Origin: Alkalitalea saponilacus
Lineage (GTDB): Bacteria > Bacteroidota > Bacteroidia > Bacteroidales > Marinilabiliaceae
Reading direction: 5' to 3'
DNA: 64,000 nt
NCBI RefSeq assembly: GCF_900168165.1
Contig: NZ_FUYV01000003.1
Span: forward strand, 62,001-126,000
A program made the position numbers and the translations under genes. Below, piece by piece: positions 9,350 to 17,343 of this stretch. Every line of letters begins with the position of its first letter. Position 1 is the stretch's first letter. Under the pieces are notes generated by a model. It saw only the letters and a program-made list of their open reading frames with translations, was not told the origin of the DNA and made no database searches.

Positions 9350-10762
9350 TTAATCGTTTTTAAAAAGATTGAATCTGTAAGCTATGCCAAGGCTAAAACC
9401 CCATATTCGATCGTTGTATTTTCCATGAACCATTCCATCAAATTCATCACTCAAAAAATAGTGACAATCTGCCGAAACTCTTATTAGCAGAGGTAGTTCC
9501 TGCAACTTCCACTGATACCCTGCACCAAAATGAATAAACTGAAATATGTTGTTGTTAAAGGAAGGATCATTATAGAACCATTTTTCTCCATGTTGGTAGT
9601 TGATTCCATATCCGGCTTTCAGAAATGGCGAGTTTCTATATTGAGGGAAAATGGGGAGGTTCAGCGTTAAACTCGACCAGCTTACATTTGTATTAAAATT
9701 TCTTTTTGCAGCCACCTTACCACTTCCAATATTTAAAGAGAAATTAATGGGTTTGTTTTTAAAGAAACCCAGACTCAACTCCGAGCCCGGCTTAACAACT
9801 CCGGAGGCTACGTCGCTGTCAAGAATCAATCCTCCCATATTTAAACCAACGCTAAACATCTTGTCGTTTTGCATGGAGAGATTTCCAAGATGGTCGGTAG
9901 CGTAGCTCATCTCCTTTTCTTGTCTGTAACTCTCAAAAACAGACATGTTAATATGATCCGGATTTTGAAGCTCCCACAGATTGTCCTCGATGCCTTCAAC
10001 AATTAATGCCAGAACGGCTTTGTCTATGGCTTCCTGAACCGCGACAAATGATGGCTCATTATAGGTGTAACCGGTTTCAGCCTCCAGAAGTTTTTTAAGC
10101 GAAACAAACCTGAAAACTCCCATGTCCATTTTCTGTGACAGAATTGTTTTGGAAGCATGAACCGTTTTAAGAATTCTACCAGTGCTGGTTGAAACCGCCC
10201 TTAAATATACTGTTACCTGATCTTCTCGATATTGTCCGGATGCGCCGGTTCCAAAATATCTGGCGCCAACTCCTCCGGTTCGGATGTTGGTTTCATACGC
10301 TATGATTCCGCCTTCAATGATGACACCTGCGTAGAGCAGGGGTGGGAGATTTCCGCTGCCCTGAAACTGTTCCTGCGTTTGACGAATGATGCGACGTTCA
10401 TTCAATAAGTTCGATAACCCCTCACGCTCTATTGTTATGAACCAGTTGGACTCTTCCAGTGATTGTATGAGAATAGAAGTAGCACCCTGAGTAACTACAG
10501 TTGACCAACTCGAGGAATGTTCTGTCAATTTGTACTGACCCGTTTGATCCCTAAAACTGTAAACAGCCGCATATACCTTTTCGCGGGGAGGAGGCAGTTC
10601 ACTGATCTCTTTGTGATGAACCCTGGAGAATTCTCCAAACCTTGCCGGCATTGTTTTAAGTGGGTGTTTGAATGTACCGGCACAACCCGTTAGAATATAG
10701 ATGGTGATTAGGTAAAGCGTTGCGAATAGTGCACTCCTTTTGTATTTGTGGTGTAGGAACAT
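9350..10762 (-). CDS. csgG: CsgG-family curli secretion channel with C-terminal barrel-like extension
   Basis: A 470-residue lipoprotein (lipobox LTGC, Cys27). Residues about 27-290 match CsgG, the nine-subunit outer-membrane channel for curli subunits: PPREKVYAAVYSFRDQTGQY, the NWFITIEREGLSNLLNERR segment, and the hairpin region GARYFGTGASGQYREDQVTV followed by LRAVSTSTGRILKT. Classical CsgG is about 277 residues. Here about 180 further residues (from about 290) consist of alternating strands ending in RIWGFSLGIAYRFNLF, the pattern of a small outer-membrane barrel. It is co-directional with csgF, 49 bases upstream. The channel role is secure by family; the role of the extension is unknown. 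Confidence 0.88.
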   Translation of the reverse strand: MFLHHKYKRSALFATLYLITIYILTGCAGTFKHPLKTMPARFGEFSRVHHKEISELPPPREKVYAAVYSFRDQTGQYKLTEHSSSWSTVVTQGATSILIQSLEESNWFITIEREGLSNLLNERRIIRQTQEQFQGSGNLPPLLYAGVIIEGGIIAYETNIRTGGVGARYFGTGASGQYREDQVTVYLRAVSTSTGRILKTVHASKTILSQKMDMGVFRFVSLKKLLEAETGYTYNEPSFVAVQEAIDKAVLALIVEGIEDNLWELQNPDHINMSVFESYRQEKEMSYATDHLGNLSMQNDKMFSVGLNMGGLILDSDVASGVVKPGSELSLGFFKNKPINFSLNIGSGKVAAKRNFNTNVSWSSLTLNLPIFPQYRNSPFLKAGYGINYQHGEKWFYNDPSFNNNIFQFIHFGAGYQWKLQELPLLIRVSADCHYFLSDEFDGMVHGKYNDRIWGFSLGIAYRFNLFKND

Positions 10763-10811
10763 AAGTTAATTCGTATTGTTTTTGGGTTGTGTATTCCGGT
10801 TGTCGCTTTGT

Positions 10812-11246
10812 CTAAAAATATGGAACCGTAACGGTGGTTTTATCACCTGTTGCGGTGTCTAGTATTTCTATTTCCAGACCACCTAATCCTGGTGTTATTT
10901 CTATTTCATAACTACCTACATTGTAATGCCCTTCGTTAAAACCTTCACTAAAATAGTTGCGCATGAGGTTGCGGCTCAATTGACTGAGAATTTGTCTGTT
11001 CAGGTTTTCTTCAAAGTCCTTTAGTGGATCCCGGGTCGCTCTGTCTGCCGGCTTTGCTTCATGGGTGTTCTGCACCTGAGCAGAACTCAAAAGCCATTGA
11101 TAGTTCAGGTAGTTTCCGCCAAATGCCGGGTTTACCGGCTGATATACGAAGTTCTGCGCTGATGATAGTCCGGTTGAAGCCAGAATTATTGCGAAAATGG
11201 CAAATGCGCGAATCAACTTCCTGGATGGAGATGTTGGTTGTGGCAT
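10812..11246 (-). CDS. csgF: CsgF-like curli assembly factor
   Basis: A 144-residue secreted protein: signal peptide to about residue 30 (IILASTGLSSA), then the diagnostic CsgF N-terminal segment FVYQPVNPAFGGNYLNYQWL, which in characterised systems inserts into the CsgG pore. A helical middle and a short beta C-terminus follow (YEIEITPGLGGLEIEI). CsgF couples secretion to surface nucleation of curli. It lies between csgE (35-base gap) and csgG (49-base gap) in one presumptive operon. Confidence 0.9.
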   Translation of the reverse strand: MPQPTSPSRKLIRAFAIFAIILASTGLSSAQNFVYQPVNPAFGGNYLNYQWLLSSAQVQNTHEAKPADRATRDPLKDFEENLNRQILSQLSRNLMRNYFSEGFNEGHYNVGSYEIEITPGLGGLEIEILDTATGDKTTVTVPYF

Positions 11247-11281
11247 AATTGTATCTTATTTAGGTTTTGCAGATTTCTGTT

Positions 11282-11803
11282 TTAAAATAGTCCGGTTCCG
11301 CTGAAATCATCGCTTTCAAGCTCTTTTTGAATGAGTTCATAATTTAGGAAATATGACTCTGCCTGTTGTAAAGCTTTTTCTACGCTTTGTCTCAACTGTT
11401 CCTGGTTTGGCCGTACAAAAGATCTGAAAATATACCGATCTTCGACTCTTATCCATATTTGAGTTCCCATGCCGGGCATGGGTTGCTCTCCTATAAACAT
11501 ATTTACTCCTCTTACATTTGATGGGTTTTCCCACTCCGAATCAAACATCCTGAAAAAATCTCCACCGATTTTTGTAATGGTCTCATCAAAAACAAAATTC
11601 ATGAACTCAACAGCCTCTACATTATTTTCAGTATTAATACCATTGTTGTTGCCTGCCTCTGATGAAAACAATTGCTTTAGAAGCTTAAGGGTTGCATTGT
11701 TTTGAATGGTGTCATTACTTTCCTGTGCCTCCGGATTATGACCGTTGGCTTTAAAGCACATTGTTGTTAAAAAAAAGAATGTACAGTAAAGAGCTTTGGT
11801 CAT
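11282..11803 (-). CDS. csgE: CsgE-like curli secretion adaptor
   Basis: A 173-residue exported protein with a signal peptide in the first 20 or so residues. Residues about 68-170 match CsgE: MNFVFDETITKIGGDFFRMF, an SEW motif, then IWIRVEDRYIFRSFVRPN and a C-terminal helix. CsgE caps the periplasmic face of CsgG and gates curlin entry. A spacer of about 45 polar residues between signal peptide and domain makes it longer than the enterobacterial protein. The gene is 114 bases after the csgH-like gene and 35 bases before csgF. Confidence 0.87.
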   Translation of the reverse strand: MTKALYCTFFFLTTMCFKANGHNPEAQESNDTIQNNATLKLLKQLFSSEAGNNNGINTENNVEAVEFMNFVFDETITKIGGDFFRMFDSEWENPSNVRGVNMFIGEQPMPGMGTQIWIRVEDRYIFRSFVRPNQEQLRQSVEKALQQAESYFLNYELIQKELESDDFSGTGLF

Positions 11804-11917
11804 CTGTTTAAATTAATATCCGTTTGTCTGATCTGAGATAAATTTCCAAATTTATTTCAAACCAAATGATGAATATTGGTAAACAGCAATTAATTAAGGG
11901 TAAACGGTAAAAAGTGA

Positions 11918-12337
11918 TTATCGCATTTCCTTGTTGCGAATGGTGTCGCCTGCCACCATTTGATGCTTGTAGTAAATCAATAATATGGCTTCCCACTTTT
12001 CGTCTTTGTTGCAGTTGATGGAGTTGTATGATAATTGTGTAACCATTCCGGGTAAAGCAATTACACTTCCAGTCTGGTTTGTATGACTGCTTCCTGAAGG
12101 ACTTTGCTTTACGACTTTTAGGCGATAATCAAAGGATAGTTCTAACTCTTCGTAATTGATGAGTTTTCCGGTGAAGGTGTATTGATCTGAAACTTCCCTG
12201 ATTTCTATCCATGATTTGACACGGATAGGTGCTTCAGGTGTTTTTTGTGCAGAGATTGAAAACAGCGATCCGGAAAAAGCCATGAGAAACAGAGAACCCA
12301 TCATTAGTGGTGGATTGCATATGATTTTAAGAAACAT
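11918..12337 (-). CDS. csgH: CsgH-like curli accessory protein
   Basis: A 139-residue exported protein (signal region to about residue 30, SLFSISAQ). The mature part is a single beta-sandwich: SFDYRLKVVKQSPSGSSHTN, then QTGSVIALPGMVTQLSYNS and WEAILLIYY. The pattern matches the CsgH/CsgC-type fold that keeps curlin from aggregating in the periplasm. It sits 22 bases after csgB and before csgE, which is where such a chaperone would be expected. The assignment rests on the pattern of the central segment and on context; sequence identity to known CsgH is likely low. Confidence 0.65.
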   Translation of the reverse strand: MFLKIICNPPLMMGSLFLMAFSGSLFSISAQKTPEAPIRVKSWIEIREVSDQYTFTGKLINYEELELSFDYRLKVVKQSPSGSSHTNQTGSVIALPGMVTQLSYNSINCNKDEKWEAILLIYYKHQMVAGDTIRNKEMR

Positions 12338-12359
12338 TTTGTTTTAGGTTTTAAATCAA

Positions 12360-12941
12360 TCAGGGATAGGCTTTTTGATGCTCAATAATTATTTTCATGC
12401 CACTGCTGCCTTGTTGGTGAATCTGGTAGGCAGGAAATGTTCCATCTTTTTCGATCTGGATTACTTCATGGTTGTTTCCTTCCTGAATAATGTCCAGTTT
12501 CATGCCGTTGCCTTCTAAGTCCTGTATGACTCGGTTGTCATTCCCCAATTGTAAAATCCTGATCAGATTCTCCTCTCCAACCAGAACTCCCCGGTAGAAA
12601 TTTTCATCACCATACTGCAGAAGTCCAAAACTGTTGCGATCACCGGATTGTTCCCATGTGGCAGTATTGTTATGTCCTTCTTGAATGACTATGCTGTGAT
12701 TACTGGTTGCAGGAACCGTTCCCGGAAATATCAATTGATACTCCTTGTTTTGAATCAGCTCATTGATGTTTACAGTGGTTCCTTCTCCTTCGGACTGAAT
12801 GATTCCATTGAGCAAGCCGAGTTGTCGCAATTCAACAACCTCTTCCAGCTGTTCATCTTGCTCGGTTTGTTGGGCAGATAGCGTATTTATTGCGAACAGG
12901 TTCATAAGGAGTGTTAAGAAAAACAGAAGTCGCTTTTGCAT
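12360..12941 (-). CDS. csgB: CsgB-like minor curlin (nucleator)
   Basis: About 193 residues from the Met of MQKRLLFFLTLL, a good signal peptide ending at LSAQ. The frame continues upstream to another Met at 12980, but that would put the start inside the intergenic hairpin, so the downstream Met is preferred. The mature protein has degenerate curlin repeats with alternating N/Q/G spacing: HNNTATWEQSGDRNSFGLLQ, NLIRILQLGNDNRVIQDLEG, MKLDIIQEGNNHEVIQIEKD. These fit a nucleator rather than the bulk subunit. It lies 102 bases downstream of csgA, separated by a strong stem-loop. Confidence 0.8.
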   Translation of the reverse strand: MQKRLLFFLTLLMNLFAINTLSAQQTEQDEQLEEVVELRQLGLLNGIIQSEGEGTTVNINELIQNKEYQLIFPGTVPATSNHSIVIQEGHNNTATWEQSGDRNSFGLLQYGDENFYRGVLVGEENLIRILQLGNDNRVIQDLEGNGMKLDIIQEGNNHEVIQIEKDGTFPAYQIHQQGSSGMKIIIEHQKAYP

Positions 12942-12969
12942 TATTGAATTTTTAAGGAGTTGTTGAATG

Positions 12970-13001
12970 AATTCCCGCAAGCAATTTTGCTTGCGGGAAT
13001 T
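12970..13001 (-). promoter_or_regulatory. Stem-loop between csgA and csgB
   Basis: AATTCCCGCAAGCAA and TTGCTTGCGGGAATT form a perfect 15-bp inverted repeat with two central bases. No T-run follows on the minus strand, so it is better read as a processing or attenuation element that protects csgA mRNA and lowers csgB-G expression than as a full terminator. That reading is inference. Confidence 0.7.
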
Positions 13002-13043
13002 TCTCTAAATTAATAACTGTTGTAACAATTATATATTAATGCT

Positions 13044-14600
13044 CTAAAAACTTTGAGATTGTGTAATTGTTGAGCTGTTTCCAAATCCATTTTGAGTGGA
13101 AGATGCAAAGTTAGCAACACCGGTTTGTGTTTGTGTAGCAATGTTAGCTGTTCCAAATTGGTCAATTAGTGCCGTATTACCTGCTCCTGTTTGAGTTTGG
13201 AAAGCTTGGTTACAATCTCCATCCTGAAGAATTGTTGCTTCGTTACCCATACCCCATGCACCAGAATGTTTTTGTGTTTGTTCAGCAAAATTCTCAGAGC
13301 CACCCTCTTGGGTAATGGTTGCTACATTTCTGTACTGTCCAATAATAAAACCTTGTCCTGATGTTTGTGTTTGAATAGCTTCGTTGTTGGATGATGAAGC
13401 CAATTGGTTAATGGTGGCATTGTTTTTTGCGCCAATCTGACTTTGTAAGGCATAATCATTAGCTCCGCTTTGATTAATTAATGCAACACTGTATGTGCTT
13501 CGCATCTGCTGGTTTTGTATTGCTTCGTTACCAGTTGCTCCAAGGTTTTGATTAATGGTGGCTAAATTACCGGAACCATCCTGAACTTGAAGCGCTGAGT
13601 TTTTATCCCCTGCCTGCATGATAAATGCAGTATTGAAGCTGTTTTCATAATTCTCAGCAACTCTTAGATCTTGCTTTTGAATGGCTGAATTCCTGTTGCC
13701 TGATTGATCAATTGTGGCTTCATTACCTAGTCTCTCCTGATATTGCTCGGCTACGTTTTTGTTACCTGTTTGATTAATAAATGCAGCATTACTTCCATAT
13801 AATTGATCAACTACGTTTTGTTCCTGAAGGGCAGAGTTCCAAAGTCCACTTTGTTCAATATCAGCGGAATTTCCTTCTGCATATTGGGTTTGTGTTGCTA
13901 CGTTAACATCTCCTGATTGCAAAATAACCGCTGTGTTTTCTTTCCCATCTTGATATTGTTCTGCTACATTGTAGTCACCGGTCTGTGTAATCAATGCATC
14001 ATTCTCTTCGCCATGTTGGGTTTGTTTAGCATCATTTACATACCAATAACTTGGACTTGATTGTTGGTTAATGACAGCTTTATTCTCATCTCCTTCCTGG
14101 TATTGAACAGCCGTGTTTTTACCATGGATATCCTGATTGATGAATGCTTCATTCTCATCACCTATTTGAGTCTGAGTTGCCCTGTTTAGTATAGTAGCAT
14201 CGCCTTCAGTTTCTTCGGTTGCTCCCTTTTGAATTATTGAAGCCTCATTATAATCTCCTGCCTGATATTGTGTTGCACTGTTAAGCCATCCCAGTTGATC
14301 TATAACTGCACTGTTTCCTTGTCCAATCTGTTCTTGGGTAGCAATCACATTCTTAACCCCAACTTGTGTAATGGCAGCATTATTCACGGCGTCTCCACTC
14401 AGATTGGTTTGCTTTTGATCTGCTACATTCTTAGTCCCATTTTGATCTACAGTGGCATTGTTATAAGAGCCATCTTGAGTCGTTGTAGCTACATTGGATG
14501 TTCCTGATTGATTATGCGTTGCTTCATTGTTATATCCCTGAGCAAATAGCATTCCTGAACAAAGGGATATTGCTGCTGTAAATAAAAATAATTTTTTCAT
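13044..14600 (-). CDS. csgA: Giant CsgA-like major curlin
   Basis: A 518-residue secreted amyloid-type protein: signal peptide MKKLFLFTAAISLCSGMLFA, then about 40 units of roughly 11 residues with the pattern N-x-A-x-x-x-Q-x-G-x-x (examples NVATTTQDGSY, NEATIDQSGNR, NTALIDQFGTA). This equals about 20 full 22-residue curlin repeats. The enterobacterial CsgA has five in about 150 residues. Several units carry insertions of 5-10 residues (for example QSSPSYWYV). The Gln, Asn and Gly ladder is what stacks curlin strands. It is the first gene of the curli operon. A GTTGCC-TCTT-GGCAAC hairpin (14630-14645) lies in its leader. Confidence 0.88.
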   Translation of the reverse strand: MKKLFLFTAAISLCSGMLFAQGYNNEATHNQSGTSNVATTTQDGSYNNATVDQNGTKNVADQKQTNLSGDAVNNAAITQVGVKNVIATQEQIGQGNSAVIDQLGWLNSATQYQAGDYNEASIIQKGATEETEGDATILNRATQTQIGDENEAFINQDIHGKNTAVQYQEGDENKAVINQQSSPSYWYVNDAKQTQHGEENDALITQTGDYNVAEQYQDGKENTAVILQSGDVNVATQTQYAEGNSADIEQSGLWNSALQEQNVVDQLYGSNAAFINQTGNKNVAEQYQERLGNEATIDQSGNRNSAIQKQDLRVAENYENSFNTAFIMQAGDKNSALQVQDGSGNLATINQNLGATGNEAIQNQQMRSTYSVALINQSGANDYALQSQIGAKNNATINQLASSSNNEAIQTQTSGQGFIIGQYRNVATITQEGGSENFAEQTQKHSGAWGMGNEATILQDGDCNQAFQTQTGAGNTALIDQFGTANIATQTQTGVANFASSTQNGFGNSSTITQSQSF

Positions 14601-14960
14601 GATACTTGAGTTTAAAGTTTAGTAGATGAGTTGCCTCTTGGCAACGAAAGAAATAATTGTTTTTCTTAGGTTTTTATTGGTTTATAGGCTCTGCTAATGG
14701 ATTTTCTAGCCCGGTTCCAGTCTCCTGTTGAAATGTTTTTGTTTTTCCATAATCATGTAATTTTGGTGAACAATCATGAATTTATTTAAATGAAATTTAG
14801 GGCGACTTTATAGCGATTGCATCTTTAATTTGTTAACAACCGGAATCTGTGTGTGAATTGCATTTTTTAATTTTTTGGAAGATGTTGAGCATGAATTTTA
14901 AACTGTGGAAGTTGATGTTCATTATTTAATTCCCGTTATCCTCAATTTTTTCTTTATCTT
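14601..14960. other. Intergenic leader region upstream of csgA
   Basis: 360 bases between csgA and the first LytTR gene, both on the minus strand. It contains a 6-bp hairpin at 14630-14645 (GTTGCC/GGCAAC) close to the csgA start. I found no exact TAnnTTTG box on the minus strand. The distance suggests csgA has its own regulated promoter here, a plausible target for the two LytTR proteins. Confidence 0.4.
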
Positions 14961-15677
14961 TTAAACCATTATATCTCTTTGTTTTATGTGCTCTTTGAAT
15001 TTGTTCAGATAGGTTCTGCCAATGGGAATGTTCGTTGAATTGATATTTATACTTTCCCGGGAGAAAAAATCGATTTTTGATACCGCCACGATGAATGATT
15101 TGTGAACCCTGACGAATTCATGACTGTCGAGTTTTTTTTCCAGATACTTTAGATTTTGATGCGTGATGTGACTTTTCTCTTTGGTGTGTATTTTGGCATA
15201 ATTATCTAACGCTTCAATATAGAGTATTTCGGAAGTTTCTATTTTTATGTTTTTGTACTCAGATTTTACAACAATGTACTCCTGACTGCCATTGATTGTT
15301 TGTTGCTTTAGCTTTTTATATTCAATGATTTCCCTCGCTTTGCAAACTGCTTGTTGAAATCTCTTAAAACCGTATGGTTTTAAGAGATAGTCTGTTATGT
15401 TGAGTTCGAATCCATCAAAAGCATAGTGTTTATAAGATGTTGTGAAAATGATCATGCTTTCATTGGAAAACTCCCTTGCTATTGCCAATCCTGAAATTTC
15501 CGGCATTCCAATGTCAAGAAAAATAATATCCGGTTTGTTGTTTTTTAAATGAACCAACGCATCCCATGGATTGTTAAATGCTTCTGTGAGCTCAATAAAG
15601 GAGATTCTTTTGCAGAATTTTTCCAGAATAGATAATGAAAGGTTATCGTCGTCTATGGCGATGCAAATCAAATTCAT
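14961..15677 (-). CDS. LytTR response regulator next to the curli operon (1)
   Basis: A 238-residue regulator. The receiver domain has IDDD at residues 8-11, phosphoacceptor Asp55 in IIFLDIGMPE and the Lys of YLLKPYGF. The LytTR DNA-binding domain is at about 135-235 (ILYIEALDNYAKIHT, EFVRVHKSFIVAV, NIPIGRTYLNKF). It is a clear paralogue of the gene at 16068-16760, in the same direction, and no sensor kinase is adjacent to either. It lies immediately upstream of csgA. By position both are candidate curli regulators; this is inference from context. Confidence 0.88.
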   Translation of the reverse strand: MNLICIAIDDDNLSLSILEKFCKRISFIELTEAFNNPWDALVHLKNNKPDIIFLDIGMPEISGLAIAREFSNESMIIFTTSYKHYAFDGFELNITDYLLKPYGFKRFQQAVCKAREIIEYKKLKQQTINGSQEYIVVKSEYKNIKIETSEILYIEALDNYAKIHTKEKSHITHQNLKYLEKKLDSHEFVRVHKSFIVAVSKIDFFSRESININSTNIPIGRTYLNKFKEHIKQRDIMV

Positions 15678-16067
15678 TTCTCTTTAACTTTATTGAGTTT
15701 TGACCTGTAATAATTAGTCTCTAGATTGTTTTTCGTCAACGGATGATTTATGACGATTTTGAAATCAATCATAAGTTATGGCGAAATTTGACCAGCGTTG
15801 GAGAAATAGTTGTTAACTACCGGAAATTGAAGGTGAATAACATTTTCTGAAATGGTTCGATGGGATAGATGCTTTGGCGTACTTTTAATTGAGAATGGTT
15901 CCGGTTTTCCCAGATTTAGAATGTCTGGATTTGAAGTCCATGGTTGATTTTGTCTGTTTGTTTATTCGCAGAACGAGTGCGAAATATCGCATCAATGAGG
16001 GGTGAAGAAAGTACGAATGAGGACAAAGATGTCCTCATTCAATTGTTTTGTTCGTAATTTATTTTTG
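15678..16067. other. Intergenic region between the two LytTR genes
   Basis: 390 bases with no convincing ORF. The only structure seen is the terminator hairpin at 16015-16040. The rest should contain the promoter of the 14961-15677 gene, but no consensus box could be identified. Confidence 0.4.
16015..16040 (-). terminator. Terminator hairpin after the second LytTR gene
   Basis: GAATGAGGACA and TGTCCTCATTC form a perfect 11-bp stem with a 4-base loop, 28 bases past the stop at 16068. A T-rich stretch follows on the minus strand. It separates the two paralogous regulator genes into different transcripts. Confidence 0.7.
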
Positions 16068-16760
16068 CTATTTTACTTTTTCATGAAAATTTTGAGCGTA
16101 TGATCGGCCTATTGGAATTTCCCGTCCATTAATACGGAGCTGATCACGTGAAAAATACTCGATTTTTGAAACTGCCACGATGTATGATTTATGTACCCTT
16201 ACAAAATCTCCATTTAATCTTTTGCTGAAGTGTTTAAGGTTCTGAAGTGTCAGGTAATTTCGTTTTGCAGTGTGAATTTTTACATAATTGTCGAGTGCTT
16301 CAATAAAAAGTATTTGCGAAAACTTTAATTTTATGTTCTTGTAATCTGATTTAATAATAACATGGTCATTGTCTTCAAAGGATAGCTTTTTTAAAGCTTT
16401 GAATTCAATCCGATCCTTTGCCTTACAAACAGCCTGAAAAAACCTTTCAAAATTAAGAGGCTTTAAAAGATAGTCGGCCGCATTCAGCTCAAAACCTTCA
16501 AGAGCAAAATCTTTATGGGAAGTGGTAAAGATAATGGTGGTTTTATGGTTATAAATTTCAGCAATCCTTATGCCTGATATCTCAGGCATATTGATGTCCA
16601 GAAAAACAATATCCGGATTTATTCTGTCCAGATGGGGCAGTGCATCTGTAGGGTTCTCATAAGCTCCTCTTAACCGTAAACTTGGAACTTTTTGGCAATA
16701 CTTCTTTAAAATTGATAAACAAAGGGGATCATCATCAATGGCAACACATTTCAGTAACAT
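16068..16760 (-). CDS. LytTR response regulator next to the curli operon (2)
   Basis: A 230-residue paralogue of the 14961-15677 product with the same layout: IDDD at residues 8-11, Asp55 in IVFLDINMPEISG, YLLKPLNF, then a LytTR domain (ILFIEALDNYVKIHT, GDFVRVHKSYIVAV, REIPIGRSYAQNF). Long identical stretches in both domains point to a tandem duplication. Its transcript is closed by the hairpin at 16015-16040. No cognate kinase is adjacent; it may respond to a distant LytS-type kinase, or perhaps to the one at 6512-7576. Confidence 0.88.
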   Translation of the reverse strand: MLLKCVAIDDDPLCLSILKKYCQKVPSLRLRGAYENPTDALPHLDRINPDIVFLDINMPEISGIRIAEIYNHKTTIIFTTSHKDFALEGFELNAADYLLKPLNFERFFQAVCKAKDRIEFKALKKLSFEDNDHVIIKSDYKNIKLKFSQILFIEALDNYVKIHTAKRNYLTLQNLKHFSKRLNGDFVRVHKSYIVAVSKIEYFSRDQLRINGREIPIGRSYAQNFHEKVK

Positions 16761-17343
16761 ACGCTTTTGGTTTGATAACAGTGAATAATCTCTATATCAA
16801 AATTCTATTAGATTTAATAGTGACGGTGATGTTGATTTTTAATAGTTTGTTAATATTTCCTATGAACTAGCTATATTAGGTGTATAACAATTTGCTTATA
16901 CTGAAAAAAATATGCTTAAAATCGTGAGTTTCCTCTTGTCTAATATCTGAAATTCTAACGATCTGTTTTTTTTAACGTAGGATTCCTGTTTCCCGATTTA
17001 AATCGGGAAAAATTTAGAGAATCATTTGAATAGTATCTTATCAAATGATTTAAAAGAAATAGTCTGGTTTTAAATTTAAATTTCGAACTAAATTGTTCTG
17101 TTGTCAACTAAATAATTTTATGATTTGATTAAGTGGGACTTTTGCCTGATGAATGGCTCGTTTCATTTGATAACTGAATATAAGGCGAATAAGTACGAAA
17201 ATACCATAATGCTTTTTTCACAACTATTATATAACCTTAACCGTTATTTTCTTGTAGAAATGAATGATGTTGTAATTTTGCAACATAATATTTTCAGTAT
17301 GATATTATCTCATAATATTATGCAGAATTAAGAAGGGAAAGAG
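16761..17343. other. 583-base AT-rich intergenic region with palindrome and promoter
   Basis: Divergent spacer between the second LytTR gene (minus) and the metallophosphoesterase (plus). It holds a copy of a short repeat TTGTCTAATATCT..TTCTAACGATCT at 16936-16964, which recurs at 18721-18768. It also holds a perfect 22-base palindrome at 16989-17010 (TTTCCCGATTT/AAATCGGGAAA) and the promoter at 17252-17280. No supportable ORF is present. Confidence 0.55.
17252..17280 (+). promoter_or_regulatory. Bacteroidota-type promoter for the metallophosphoesterase gene
   Basis: TTG (17252-17254), an 18-base spacer, then TAATTTTG (17273-17280) match the -33 TTG / -7 TAnnTTTG consensus of Bacteroidota sigma factors. 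The expected start of transcription is about 57 bases before the ATG at 17344. Confidence 0.6.

Noticed and set aside
12942-12980. Upstream start for the csgB-like gene
   Set aside because: It would begin inside the csgA-csgB stem-loop and put 13 non-signal residues before a good signal peptide.
13044-14600. Regular repeats that might suggest a CRISPR array
   Set aside because: The periodicity is at the protein level (11 and 22 residues) with degenerate DNA, inside one open reading frame encoding curlin repeats.
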